A DNA stretch of 64,000 nt from Clostridium_AD sp050717535. GTDB lineage: Bacteria > Bacillota > Clostridia > Clostridiales > Clostridiaceae. Position 1 is the first letter of the stretch. The number at the start of each line of letters is the position of its first letter. The position numbers were made by a program, and so were the translations under genes. Location of the stretch: NCBI RefSeq assembly GCF_050717535.1, contig NZ_JBOITM010000080.1, positions 1 to 64,000 of the forward strand, in the 5' to 3' direction. The notes beneath the pieces were generated by a model that did no database searches, was not told the DNA's origin, and saw only the letters and a program-made list of their open reading frames with translations. This document shows, piece by piece, positions 44,993 to 55,088 of this stretch.

Positions 44993-47116
44993 ATGAAGGA
45001 TTACAAGATTAATTTACGCGTAAAGAATATCTTGCAAAATATATGTAATGAAAATGATTACATAACTATAGGAAAAATCGCAAAAGATCTAGAAGTTAGT
45101 GGGAGGACAGTACGCAGAGAAATCCCTGAGGTAGAGAAATTTCTTAAGCAAAATGGAGTAAGTCTTGATAAAAAAACTGGAGTTGGCATTAAAATAATGG
45201 GTACGATTAAAGAGAAACAAGCTATTATTCAATTATTAAATGGAGAAAAAGGAGAAATAATATTTACTCCACTAGAAAGAAAAAATATAATTATAAGTGA
45301 ACTACTTCAAAACCAAGAGCCAGTTAAGTTATATAATTTTACTAGAATTCTAAAAGTTACAGAAGCAACTATTAGTAATGATTTAGAAAAAACAGATGAA
45401 TGGTTTAGAAAGCATAGCTTAAATCTAATTAGAAAACAAGGACTAGGTGTATATGTAGAAGGTAAAGAAAATCATATAAGAAAAGCTATGGTTAGCTTAA
45501 TCTATGAAAATACAAATGAAAGCCAGCTTTTAAATTTAATAAGAGAAAATTTAGATAACTCAGAAGTTGTAGCACAAGACATTAAGGTTTCCTCTCGTAA
45601 TAGATTACTTAATTTAATAGATAATGAGACAATAAAGAAAATAGAAGTTTTAATTGAAACTATGGAGAAAGAAAGAGATTATAAGCTAGTTGATAGTGCC
45701 TTTGTTGGATTAATTGTTCATATTGCACTTGCCATTGAAAGAGTAAAGAAAGGTGATAAAATAACTATAAATGGCGAGTTCTTAAAAGAACTTAAAACAA
45801 GCTCGGAGTATTTAATTGCATCTGATTTGGCTATCAATATATCAAAATGTTTCATGGTGGATATACCAGAGGATGAAATTGGGTATATAACAATGCATAT
45901 AAAAGGATCTAAAAATTTTAAGGAGAAATACAAGACAGAAAATAAAACAATAGGAAGCTTTGAACTTGTAAAGTTAACCAAGGAAATTATTAAAATCGCA
46001 GAGATTGAAACAGGAAGATTCCTTGGAAATAATGAACATCTTCTAAATGGTCTGGTAAATCATCTTGGAACAGCCATTACAAGATTAAAAATGAAACTTG
46101 ATATTAGAAATCCACTGTTAAAAGAAATTAAGGCTAATTATACTGATTTAATGAGGACTAGCACTAAATGTGCTAAGGTAGTAGAAAATTATATAGGCAT
46201 AAAAATGCCTGAAGCTGAAATTGCATTTATCGCTATGCATTTAGGAGCTGCAATTGAAAACAGCGAGAAAATAATCAAGCCTATTTACAAGGTGGCAATT
46301 GCGTGTGCTACAGGGATGGGAACTTCAAGACTTCTTGCAACAAGGATAAAAAATGAGTATGATAACATTCAAATTGTGGATATTATATCTACAATTCATA
46401 TCAAAGAGAGCATGCTAAGAGAGAAAGAGATAGATTTTATTATATCTACAGTTGATATAGATAAATGTTTTAAACCAGTAGTTAGAGTAAACCCACTACT
46501 TTTTAAGGAAGATAAAGAGAAAATTTCAAAACAAATAAAAGATTTAGAAAGCGCAAATATTACTCATTCAAATAAAAAAATAAATAATATGGAATATAAG
46601 GAAGAATTGATTTTATTAAACATATATAGTGAAGCAATAATACAGATCTTAGAGAATTTCTTCTTTAAAGAGATTCATAAAATAAGTAGTGTAGATGAGC
46701 TAATAATCGAAGTGAGTAAGCTAATAGAGCATGATTCAAAACTTGAAGAAAAATTAATAAGAGCACTAAGAGATAGAGAAGAAAAAGGAAATACAGTTAT
46801 AACAGGACATGAGATGATATTACTTCATTGTAGAACTGACGCAGTAAAGGAACTATATTTTGGTGTGGTAAAGCTTTCATCAAATTTAGAAATTTTAAAT
46901 GGCTTAAATAATATTGAGCATATTATGATTGGAATTATATTGCTTGCACCAGAAGACTGTAGCGCAGCTTATCTAGAAGTTATTGGGTATGTAAGTAAGA
47001 TGTTAATTGAAAGAGATAATTTCCTTAGGTATTTAAAAGATGGAGACAGCGATAATGCGTTTAATGAATTAAATGATATATTAAAAGAATTTTATAGACA
47101 AAAGGTAAATAATTAA
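44993..47116 (+). CDS. mtlR: PRD-containing transcriptional regulator, MtlR type
   Basis: An activator of 707 residues controlled by PTS phosphorylation. Order: an N-terminal helix-turn-helix (ITIGKIAKDLEVSGRTVRRE), a second HTH-like region, two PRD domains (about 185-410, with His in EIGYITMHIKG and AEIAFIAMHLG), an EIIB-like domain with ACATGMGTSRLLA near 435, and an EIIA-like domain with TGHEMILLHCRT near 605. GGAGG precedes the ATG. It has its own promoter. The next PTS gene starts 15 bases behind it, so the two are co-transcribed. Confidence 0.92.
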   Translation: MKDYKINLRVKNILQNICNENDYITIGKIAKDLEVSGRTVRREIPEVEKFLKQNGVSLDKKTGVGIKIMGTIKEKQAIIQLLNGEKGEIIFTPLERKNIIISELLQNQEPVKLYNFTRILKVTEATISNDLEKTDEWFRKHSLNLIRKQGLGVYVEGKENHIRKAMVSLIYENTNESQLLNLIRENLDNSEVVAQDIKVSSRNRLLNLIDNETIKKIEVLIETMEKERDYKLVDSAFVGLIVHIALAIERVKKGDKITINGEFLKELKTSSEYLIASDLAINISKCFMVDIPEDEIGYITMHIKGSKNFKEKYKTENKTIGSFELVKLTKEIIKIAEIETGRFLGNNEHLLNGLVNHLGTAITRLKMKLDIRNPLLKEIKANYTDLMRTSTKCAKVVENYIGIKMPEAEIAFIAMHLGAAIENSEKIIKPIYKVAIACATGMGTSRLLATRIKNEYDNIQIVDIISTIHIKESMLREKEIDFIISTVDIDKCFKPVVRVNPLLFKEDKEKISKQIKDLESANITHSNKKINNMEYKEELILLNIYSEAIIQILENFFFKEIHKISSVDELIIEVSKLIEHDSKLEEKLIRALRDREEKGNTVITGHEMILLHCRTDAVKELYFGVVKLSSNLEILNGLNNIEHIMIGIILLAPEDCSAAYLEVIGYVSKMLIERDNFLRYLKDGDSDNAFNELNDILKEFYRQKVNN

Positions 47117-47130
47117 TGGGGGTATGAGTT

Positions 47131-49041
47131 ATGGATAATACATCGCATACAAAAAATAAAGGTAAAACTAATGAACGAGTACAAAGTTTCGGGCGGTTTC
47201 TAAGTGGAATGATACTTCCCAATATAGGTGCATTTATTGCATGGGGATTGATTACAGCATTATTTATACCAACTGGCTGGCGCCCTAATTCTAATTTTGC
47301 TAAATTAGTTGGTCCAATGATAACCTATCTTCTGCCTCTATTAATAGGTTATACTGGTGGTAAAATGGTAGGTGGAACACGCGGTGGAGTAGTTGGTACA
47401 ATTGCAACTATGGGTATTATAGTAGGAGCAGATATTCCAATGTTCATGGGCGCAATGATAATGGGACCACTGGGTGGTTATGTTATAAAGAAATTCGATA
47501 AATCTATCGAAGGGAAAGTGCCGGCTGGTTTTGAAATGCTAATTAACAACTATGCGGCGGGTATACTTGGAGCTATTCTAGCATTGGTTGCATTTGTAGG
47601 AATTGGCCCACTAGTACTAGGGTTAAATGGTGTTCTAAAAAATGCAGTGGAAGTCATAGTAAAAGCAGGGCTATTACCACTGGCAGCTATATTTATAGAA
47701 CCGGCAAAAATATTGTTTCTAAATAATGCAATAGGTAATGGAATTTTGGTGCCAATAGGTGCCCAAGAAATTAAAACCATGGGAAAATCAGTATTTTTCT
47801 TATTAGAATCAAATCCAGGTCCTGGACTTGGAGTACTAGTAGCCTATTGGATGTTCGCAAAAGGTGCAGTAAAAGAATCAGCGCCTGGAGCAATAATAAT
47901 TCACTTTCTAGGTGGAATACACGAAATTTACTTTCCTTATGTTTTGATGAATCCACTACTTATAATAGCAGTAATTTGTGGTGGAGCAAGTGGAATATTT
48001 ACCTTTCAAATTTTTGGAGCAGGATTAATTGCAGCAGCATCTCCAGGAAGTATAATTGCTATAATTGCAATGACTCCTAAAGGAGGATATTTAGGAGTGC
48101 TGGCAGGTGTGCTTGTAGGCGCTGTGGTTTCATTTCTAGTATCATCTATTATAATAAAGAGTAGTAATAAAAAGATAGATGATAAAGAATTCGAACAAGC
48201 AAAAATAAAATCTAGCAGTCTAAAATTAAAAAAGACAGATGAAACAAGTGATGTTATAGCTGAAATTTTTAACAAAGTAATATTTGCATGTGATGCTGGT
48301 ATGGGTTCAAGTGCAATGGGAGCAACTACTTTAAGAACTAAATTTAAAAAAGCTGGATATGACATTGAAGTAGTGAATTGTGCAATCGAAGCTATCCCAT
48401 CGGATGCTCAAATTGTTATTACTCATGAAAGTTTAACAGCAAGAGCTAGAAGTGTAGCACCAAAAGCTGAGCATATAGCAGTTAAAGATTTTCTTAATAA
48501 CCCAGCCTTTGAGATTTTATCTAGCAGATTAAAACCCAATACTGACACGAAAAGTGATGTGAAAATAGAAACAAAAATAAATAGCAATGAAATGAGTGAT
48601 AATAAAATTCTTCAAAAGAAAAACATAAAACTAGGGCTGGAAAGCACAGATAAATATACAGCAATAAAAATGGCAGGAAGACTATTGTATGAAAGTGGAT
48701 ACGTAGAAGAAGAGTATATGGATGCTATGATTCAAAGAGAAGATGACCTTTCAACCTATATTGGTAGTGGTGTAGCAATCCCACATGGAGTTGGGGAGGC
48801 TAAGAAAAATATTAAGAAGACCGGAATGGTAGTACTCCAATTTCCAAAAGGTGTTATGTTTGAAGATGAACTAGCTTATTTAGTAATTGGTATTGCTGGG
48901 GTTGGAAATGAACATTTACAAATACTTTCAAATATTGCCAATGCTATTGAAGGGGAAGATGATAGTATTACTAATATGTTAAAGAGTACAAAAGACGTTG
49001 AATACATCTATAACGTATTTACAGAGAAATCTGAAGGCTAA
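47131..49041 (+). CDS. mtlA: PTS mannitol-type transporter, EIICBA
   Basis: The full-length version of the permease, 636 residues. EIIC (about 1-345) is nearly identical to the gene at 43229 (differences such as G/S, A/T, E/K, I/L and V/L). EIIB with IFACDAGMGSSAMGA has its Cys near 387 and is more diverged. A Ser/Lys/Asn-rich linker (about 470-500) joins it to EIIA, whose SGVAIPHGVGEAKK holds the phosphorylated His near 552. The arrangement suggests duplication of the IIC part, followed by gene conversion. It is the second gene of the regulator transcript. Confidence 0.93.
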   Translation: MDNTSHTKNKGKTNERVQSFGRFLSGMILPNIGAFIAWGLITALFIPTGWRPNSNFAKLVGPMITYLLPLLIGYTGGKMVGGTRGGVVGTIATMGIIVGADIPMFMGAMIMGPLGGYVIKKFDKSIEGKVPAGFEMLINNYAAGILGAILALVAFVGIGPLVLGLNGVLKNAVEVIVKAGLLPLAAIFIEPAKILFLNNAIGNGILVPIGAQEIKTMGKSVFFLLESNPGPGLGVLVAYWMFAKGAVKESAPGAIIIHFLGGIHEIYFPYVLMNPLLIIAVICGGASGIFTFQIFGAGLIAAASPGSIIAIIAMTPKGGYLGVLAGVLVGAVVSFLVSSIIIKSSNKKIDDKEFEQAKIKSSSLKLKKTDETSDVIAEIFNKVIFACDAGMGSSAMGATTLRTKFKKAGYDIEVVNCAIEAIPSDAQIVITHESLTARARSVAPKAEHIAVKDFLNNPAFEILSSRLKPNTDTKSDVKIETKINSNEMSDNKILQKKNIKLGLESTDKYTAIKMAGRLLYESGYVEEEYMDAMIQREDDLSTYIGSGVAIPHGVGEAKKNIKKTGMVVLQFPKGVMFEDELAYLVIGIAGVGNEHLQILSNIANAIEGEDDSITNMLKSTKDVEYIYNVFTEKSEG

Positions 49042-49064
49042 ATTTGAATTAAAGAGGTGAAGGT

Positions 49065-49994
49065 ATGATTACAACTATAACTTTAAATCCAGCAGTTGAT
49101 AAGACTATTGAAATAAATAACTTTAGGGTAGGGAACGTTAATAGAGTGACATCCATAAGAATTGATGCTGGTGGAAAAGGAATTAATGTATCAAAAGTAA
49201 TAAAAAATTTGGGTTCTGAGAGTAAAGCGATGGGAATTGTTTCTGGTAAATCGGGTCAGTTCATAAAAGAATATTTGGATGAGATAAGGATTGTAAATGA
49301 CTTTGTTTTTTCAGAAGGAGAAACAAGAACAAATATAAAAATTGTAGACATAATTAATCACACCAATACTGATATTAATGAAGCAGGGCCGCAGGCAAGT
49401 TTAAAAGACTTAAATGAGGTAAGTGATAAAATTTTTAATAATATAAGCAGTGAAGATATACTAATTCTGTCAGGAAGCGTGCCTAGCAACGTAGATAAAA
49501 AGATTTATGGTAATTGGATTACTAAGGCAAAAGAAAAAGGCGCAAAGACTATATTAGATGCAGATGGTGAGTTACTTAAATATGGTATTTTAGCTGGACC
49601 TTATCTTGTGAAACCTAATATCGATGAGCTTGAAGGCATGTTTAATAAAAAGATAAATGGTGTACAAGAAACCGTGGAAATAGCAAAAGGTTTGCTGGAA
49701 TATGGTATCATTATTGTAGCGGTATCTTTAGGAGGCCAGGGAGCAATTTTTGTAACTAAGGAAAACACTATATATGCACATGGACTTAAAGTAGATGTTA
49801 AAAGCACAGTAGGAGCAGGAGACTCAATGGTTGCAGCTCTTGCATATTCTATCGAAAAGGGTCTTAGCTTTGAAGAAACCGTGAAACTATCTGTAGCTAC
49901 TGGTGCAGCTAATGTGATGACAGAAGGAACAAAAGCAAGTGATATCAAAACAATAGTTGAACTTGAAAAGCAAGTTGTATTTGAATATTTATAA
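49065..49994 (+). CDS. PfkB-family sugar phosphate kinase (1-phosphofructokinase/LacC type)
   Basis: A ribokinase-fold kinase of 309 residues. It has TITLNPAVDKTIEI at the N-terminus, DAGGKGINVSKVIKNLGSES, the LSGSVP loop, VKPNIDELE, and STVGAGDSMVAALAYS with the catalytic Asp. These are shared by fructose 1-phosphate and tagatose 6-phosphate kinases. In this operon it would phosphorylate the ketose phosphate made by the next gene. AAAGAGGTGA precedes the ATG. Confidence 0.88.
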   Translation: MITTITLNPAVDKTIEINNFRVGNVNRVTSIRIDAGGKGINVSKVIKNLGSESKAMGIVSGKSGQFIKEYLDEIRIVNDFVFSEGETRTNIKIVDIINHTNTDINEAGPQASLKDLNEVSDKIFNNISSEDILILSGSVPSNVDKKIYGNWITKAKEKGAKTILDADGELLKYGILAGPYLVKPNIDELEGMFNKKINGVQETVEIAKGLLEYGIIIVAVSLGGQGAIFVTKENTIYAHGLKVDVKSTVGAGDSMVAALAYSIEKGLSFEETVKLSVATGAANVMTEGTKASDIKTIVELEKQVVFEYL

Positions 49995-50019
49995 TAAATA
50001 AACAAAGGTGGTAATTTAT

Positions 50020-51279
50020 ATGAAAACAAGAGCAGTAAGATTATATGGTAAAAAAGATTTAAGAATGGAGGAATTTGAACTACCTGAAATAAAAGATGAT
50101 GAAATACTAGTGAAAGTAGTATCAGACAGTATATGTATGTCAACCTATAAAGCAGCAATACTTGGAAGTGACCATAAGAGAGTACCTAGTGATGTAGCAG
50201 TTAACCCAGTAATTGTAGGACATGAAATGGCAGGAGATATAGTGCAAGTAGGTTCAAAATGGAAAAATGACTTTAAAGTTGGAAATAAATTTTCTATGCA
50301 ACCAGCATTAAATTATAAAGGAAGTATGGATTCACCAGGATATTCTTATAAATATTGTGGTGGAGACGCGACTTATATAATAATGCCACAAGAAGTAATG
50401 GAACTCGGCTGTTTATTAAATTATGATGGTAAAGCATATTATGAAGCATCACTTGCTGAACCAATGTCTTGTATTATCGGAGGTTTTCATGCGAGTTTCC
50501 ATACTGTAATGGGTAGTTATGAGCATAAAATGGGAATAGTTGAAGGGGGCAAGCTTGCAATGCTCGCTGCTGCTGGTCCTATGGGTCTAGGTGCAATTGA
50601 TTATGCTATGCATTGCGCACGAAAGCCTGGTCTAATTGTAGTAACTGATATAGAACAAAGTAGATTAGACAGGGCGAGAGCAATATTTACAAAGGAAGAT
50701 GCAAAGGAAGCTGGAATAGAATTGATATTTGTAAATACAAAGGATATAGCAGATGTTCCTAGCTATTTAAGGGAATTAACAGGCGGAACAGGTTTTGATG
50801 ATGTATTTGTATATTCTCCAGTTAAACCAGTGGTTGAACAAGGAGATCAAATATTAGGTAGAGATGGCTGCTTAAATTTCTTTGCAGGTCCTACAGATAC
50901 TAAGTTTTCAGCTACATTTAATTTTTACAATGTGCATTATCAATCTACTCATACTATTGGAACCACTGGTGGAAATACAAATGATATGATTGAGTCATTA
51001 AGAATGACAGAAAAAAATATTATAAATCCAGCAGTTATGGTTACTCACATTGGAGGACTTGATGCCGCAGCTGACGCAACACTTAAATTAACGCAGGCGC
51101 CAGCAGGTAAAAAATTAATATATACAAATATATTTATGGATATTACTGCAATTGATGAGTTTGAAGAAAAAGGTAAAGTAGATCTGCGTTTTAAAAAATT
51201 GGCGGAAATTACTAAAAACAACAAGGGTCTTTGGTGTGAAGAAGCAGAAAATTACTTGTTGCAAAATTGGAAAATGTAG
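50020..51279 (+). CDS. Zinc-binding polyol phosphate dehydrogenase (SorE-like)
   Basis: A medium-chain dehydrogenase of 419 residues resembling L-sorbose 1-phosphate reductase. It begins MKTRAVRLYGKKDLRMEEFE, has VGHEMAGDIVQVG, and a nucleotide fold with GKLAMLAAAGPMGLGAIDYA. In place of a standard mannitol 1-phosphate dehydrogenase it would oxidise a hexitol phosphate to a ketose phosphate. The ATG at 50020 has AAAGGTGG in place; 50008 is rejected. It is the last gene of the locus, followed by two terminators. Confidence 0.85.
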   Translation: MKTRAVRLYGKKDLRMEEFELPEIKDDEILVKVVSDSICMSTYKAAILGSDHKRVPSDVAVNPVIVGHEMAGDIVQVGSKWKNDFKVGNKFSMQPALNYKGSMDSPGYSYKYCGGDATYIIMPQEVMELGCLLNYDGKAYYEASLAEPMSCIIGGFHASFHTVMGSYEHKMGIVEGGKLAMLAAAGPMGLGAIDYAMHCARKPGLIVVTDIEQSRLDRARAIFTKEDAKEAGIELIFVNTKDIADVPSYLRELTGGTGFDDVFVYSPVKPVVEQGDQILGRDGCLNFFAGPTDTKFSATFNFYNVHYQSTHTIGTTGGNTNDMIESLRMTEKNIINPAVMVTHIGGLDAAADATLKLTQAPAGKKLIYTNIFMDITAIDEFEEKGKVDLRFKKLAEITKNNKGLWCEEAENYLLQNWKM

Positions 51280-51312
51280 TAAAAGAATAAAAAAATTATG
51301 GAGAAAATAAAT

Positions 51313-51350
51313 AAAGATGATATATTCAAAATATTGAATATATCATCTTT
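51313..51350 (+). terminator. Terminator 1 of the PTS locus
   Basis: AAAGATGATATATTCAA (51313-51329) pairs perfectly with TTGAATATATCATCTTT (51334-51350). Confidence 0.85.
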
Positions 51351-51376
51351 ATTTAATGAAAAAATTATAATTTAAT

Positions 51377-51416
51377 AAAGATGCCACTTGCCACGTGGGT
51401 GACAAGTGGCATCTTT
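51377..51416. terminator. Bidirectional terminator between the PTS locus and tkt
   Basis: AAAGATGCCACTTG (51377-51390) pairs with CAAGTGGCATCTTT (51403-51416), with T and A runs on each side. It serves the two converging units. Confidence 0.88.
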
Positions 51417-51419
51417 TTC

Positions 51420-53411
51420 TTATTTGTTCAGAAGTCTAAGCGCTCTATCAACAACATTTTCTGTTGTAAATCCGAACTCTTTGAATAGTTTATCTGCTGG
51501 AGCAGAAGCTCCAAATCTATCCATACAAATTATATCTCCGTCTAGACCAACATATTTATACCAACCCAAAGCAGAAGCTGCCTCCACTGCCAGTCTAACT
51601 CTTAGAGCTTTTGGCAATATAGATTCCTTATACTCATCCGATTGTGCATCAAATAGTTCTAAACAAGGCATGCTTACTACTCTAGCCTTTATCCCTTTTT
51701 CATTTAATACTTTGGCACCCTCATAAATAAATTCTACCTCAGAACCAGAAGCCATTAAAATGATATCAGGGTTTTTACCTTTATCTTCATAGGTCTTTAA
51801 TACATAGGCACCCTTTAAGGCTTCCATTGAGGTCTCTGCATATAAAGGAAGATTCTGCCTTGTAAGTATTAATGCCGTAGGTGTTGTTTTTGAAGTCATT
51901 GCAACATACCATCCAACTGCTGTTTCTTTAGAATCAGCTGGTCTAAATACATTAAAGTTTGGTAGAGCCCTGAGTGCTGCAAGATGTTCTATTGGTTCAT
52001 GAGTCGGACCATCTTCACCAACTGCGATACTATCATGAGTTAAAACATAAGTTACTGGAAGACCCATAAGAGCAGATAATCTCATAGCACCCTTCATATA
52101 ATCACTAAATACAAAGAAAGTCGAAACAAAAGGTTTAAGACCACCATGGACATAGATGCCATTTGCTATAGCTGCCATGGCATGTTCTCTTACTCCAAAA
52201 TGAAGATTAGATCCATTTCTATCGTCGACAGAAAAGTTGCCCATGCCTTTCATATACGTTTTATTAGAGGGAGCAAGATCTGCTGAACCTCCTATAAGGT
52301 TTGGTACATATTTAGCTAATATGTTTATTATTGCGCCAGAAGAGTTTCTTGTTGCAGCTTTGCCTTCAAACTTCCACATTTCTTCTACCTTAAGTAAATC
52401 AGTAGAAAGTTCGCCACTTTGCCATGATTCATATTCACTAGCAAGTTCAGGATTCTTTTCTTTATATTGAGTGTAAAGTATGTTCCAATCTTCTTCTTTT
52501 TTTGCAAGTTCTGATTTTATGTTTTCCATATGTTTAGTTACTTGCGTTGGAACTGTAAAAGGTTCTTCACTCCAGCCTAAGCATTTTTTCATCTCTATTA
52601 TATTGGCTTCTCCAAGAGGTTCGCCATGTGCTGATGCGGTACCTTGTTTTTTAGCACAACCAAATCCTATAATAGTTTTCACTACAATAAAGGAAGGCTT
52701 ATTTAGTTCAAGTTTTGCAGTTTCAAGGGCATTACTTATTGCTTCCATATTATTGCCATCTTCTACATATAAAACCTGCCATCCATAGGCATCAAATCTT
52801 TTTCCTACATCTTCTGTAAATGCTATATCTGTACTTCCTTCAATAGATATACTATTTGAGTCATACATTACAATAAGTTTAGAAAGGCCCAAGGTACCTG
52901 CAAGAGATGCTGCTTCTCCAGAGATCCCTTCCATATTGTCACCATCACCACAAATAGCAAAGGTATAATGATCTACAATAGCATGTTCACTTGTATTGAA
53001 TTTTGCTGCAAGATGGCTTTCAGCTATTGCCATACCTACTGCATTAGCAATTCCTTGACCTAAAGGGCCAGTGGTAACTTCAACGCCTGTTGTATGACCA
53101 TACTCAGGATGACCAGGTGTTAAGCTTCCGAATTGTCTGAAATTCTTTATATCTTCAATAGTTAAACCATATCCAAAAAGATGGAGAAGTGAATATTCAA
53201 GCATTGATCCATGTCCTGCGGATAATATAAATCTATCTCTATCTTGCCATTTTGAATTTTTAGGGTTGTGCTTCATATGTTTTGACCATAATGTGTAAGC
53301 CATTGGTGCCACTCCAAGGGGAAGCCCCGGATGTCCTGAATTTGCCTTTTGTATTGCCTCTGCGGATAAAATCCTTATAGTATCTACGGTTAATTGTTCA
53401 ATTTTACTCAA
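51420..53411 (-). CDS. tkt: Transketolase
   Basis: A thiamine diphosphate enzyme of the pentose phosphate pathway, 663 residues, typical full length. The TPP-binding motif is GDGDNMEGISGEAASLAGTL near residue 155. PGHPEYGHTTGVEVTTGPLG and DSIAVGEDGPTHEPIEHL are family signatures. The C-terminal domain is present (LMASGSEVEFIYEGA). It starts at a TTG with AAGGAGG 8 bases upstream. It converges on the PTS locus and may handle ketose phosphates made there, though it could equally be the general housekeeping copy. Confidence 0.97.
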   Translation of the reverse strand: MSKIEQLTVDTIRILSAEAIQKANSGHPGLPLGVAPMAYTLWSKHMKHNPKNSKWQDRDRFILSAGHGSMLEYSLLHLFGYGLTIEDIKNFRQFGSLTPGHPEYGHTTGVEVTTGPLGQGIANAVGMAIAESHLAAKFNTSEHAIVDHYTFAICGDGDNMEGISGEAASLAGTLGLSKLIVMYDSNSISIEGSTDIAFTEDVGKRFDAYGWQVLYVEDGNNMEAISNALETAKLELNKPSFIVVKTIIGFGCAKKQGTASAHGEPLGEANIIEMKKCLGWSEEPFTVPTQVTKHMENIKSELAKKEEDWNILYTQYKEKNPELASEYESWQSGELSTDLLKVEEMWKFEGKAATRNSSGAIINILAKYVPNLIGGSADLAPSNKTYMKGMGNFSVDDRNGSNLHFGVREHAMAAIANGIYVHGGLKPFVSTFFVFSDYMKGAMRLSALMGLPVTYVLTHDSIAVGEDGPTHEPIEHLAALRALPNFNVFRPADSKETAVGWYVAMTSKTTPTALILTRQNLPLYAETSMEALKGAYVLKTYEDKGKNPDIILMASGSEVEFIYEGAKVLNEKGIKARVVSMPCLELFDAQSDEYKESILPKALRVRLAVEAASALGWYKYVGLDGDIICMDRFGASAPADKLFKEFGFTTENVVDRALRLLNK

Positions 53412-53541
53412 TTTAATTTCCTCCTTATTTATATATGTTATTTTTGAACTTTTAAAATTAACTTATAATAAATGTATGTCTTATATAAATATAAAAGATT
53501 ATTCTGTAGATTGCAAGAACTTATCTTTTTGATAAAGATAA

Positions 53542-54888
53542 TTATTCCTTATCTTTATCACCAAACAGTTTTTTTTGAAAATTATACTTTAAGACAACAT
53601 CTATACTTGTAGAATCACTTAGTTCTTTGCTTTCATCATATTTAATTGATGGAGTTTTACTTGTGACAAGAATTTGTGTTGGATAAATACTTGTATGGCC
53701 CATAATTAAATATGCAACTACACAGGCTATAGATGTATATATACCTGTAGAATGCCCAAATAGTTCTAAGGCTATTATAATAGCAGCGATAGGTGTATTA
53801 GCACAACAACCGAAAAACGCTGCCATACCTATAGCAGAAAAAAAAGCTATATTTTGGTTGAAAATAGTAGCCCAGGTATTTCCAAGAGAACTACCTATGT
53901 AAAGCATAGGTGTTAAAATTCCGCCGCTTCCCCCACTTGATAGTGTTATAGCTGTGGTAAACATCTTGAATAGTGATGAAAAACCATTCAGTTTCTCACC
54001 TGCCATAGCCCTATGTAAAACCTCTTCTCCTATGCCAATGTAGTCATTAGATCCAACAAGAAGAACAAATACAATAATAATTAATCCTCCGACTATACCC
54101 TTAAGTGGGTTATAAAATTTTATTTTCTCAAACAATTTTTCTACAAAATTAACAAAGGCGATAAAAAATCTTGCAGCAATTCCTATGAATATACCAAATG
54201 CAATTATCTTCAAAAACATTGTTATACGATATTTAGGTACAAATGCTATTGAGAAACTTAAAGCACTAGTCCCTATATATAGTCCTGTAAAATAGCTGGC
54301 ATAAGATGCTATAACAGATGGTAGGAGGGATACATATGAAATTTTACCAATGTATAAAACTTCAGCTGCAAATATTGCCGCGCCAATGGGTGCACCAAAA
54401 ACTGCAACAAAACCTGCACTTATCCCACAGACTACAAGTCTTTTTGTATCGATGTCATCCATTTTAAAAAGCTTACCTACAAGGGAGGCAATTCCACTTC
54501 CTATCTGAGTTCCGGGGCCTTCCATTCCTACTGAACCACCAAAAATTATAGTGATTAGTGTGGAAACAAGTTTAATGGGAACAATTTTAAAGTCGCTTCT
54601 TCCTGAATTTTTATGAACAGTTTCAATTGCCTTTTCTGTTCCGTGACCTTTTGCATCCGGGGCAAATTTTATTATTATAAAAGAACTTAAAAATAAGGCT
54701 ATTGGGAGGAAAAGATAATAGTAATTTATATTAGATACATAGCTAACTCCAAAGGAGACTAGCTTAATAAAAAGCGCAACCACAGTTCCTACAATAATGC
54801 CAATGAAAGTTGATATACATATCCATTTTATTGCACTTATAAAGAAAATAGATTGCTCCTTATAGTAACTTTTGATTTTTTTATCCAT
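53542..54888 (-). CDS. ClC-family chloride channel/antiporter
   Basis: A membrane protein of 448 residues with the ClC fold. Filter regions are seen as GGSVGMEGPGTQIGSG, which keeps the gating Glu in MEGP, GGSGGILTPMLYIGSSLG for the later filter loop, and GHGTEKAIETVH, which takes the place of the usual GSGIP loop. About ten or more helices are present. There are no C-terminal CBS domains. It is monocistronic. It may move chloride or another halide; the filter change leaves the ion uncertain. Confidence 0.88.
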   Translation of the reverse strand: MDKKIKSYYKEQSIFFISAIKWICISTFIGIIVGTVVALFIKLVSFGVSYVSNINYYYLFLPIALFLSSFIIIKFAPDAKGHGTEKAIETVHKNSGRSDFKIVPIKLVSTLITIIFGGSVGMEGPGTQIGSGIASLVGKLFKMDDIDTKRLVVCGISAGFVAVFGAPIGAAIFAAEVLYIGKISYVSLLPSVIASYASYFTGLYIGTSALSFSIAFVPKYRITMFLKIIAFGIFIGIAARFFIAFVNFVEKLFEKIKFYNPLKGIVGGLIIIVFVLLVGSNDYIGIGEEVLHRAMAGEKLNGFSSLFKMFTTAITLSSGGSGGILTPMLYIGSSLGNTWATIFNQNIAFFSAIGMAAFFGCCANTPIAAIIIALELFGHSTGIYTSIACVVAYLIMGHTSIYPTQILVTSKTPSIKYDESKELSDSTSIDVVLKYNFQKKLFGDKDKE

Positions 54889-55004
54889 TTCAACCCTCTT
54901 TCTGTTTTACATTAATATTGATGAGTCTAAAGTATATTATGTAATTGTCTCATACTTTATATTTTAGCACACATAGAGGTAGAAATGAAAAAAACTTAAC
55001 ATAA

Positions 55005-55046
55005 CGAGTAGATACTATTTTAAATTTGTTAAATAGTATCTACTCG
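55005..55046. repeat. 16-base-pair inverted repeat after the YesL-like gene
   Basis: CGAGTAGATACTATTT (55005-55020) is the exact complement of AAATAGTATCTACTCG (55031-55046). It lies where a terminator would be, but there is no T-run. Confidence 0.7.
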
Positions 55047-55088
55047 CCCCCTGCTTATAGTTTTATGTTTTTAGTTTTATAATATTCT

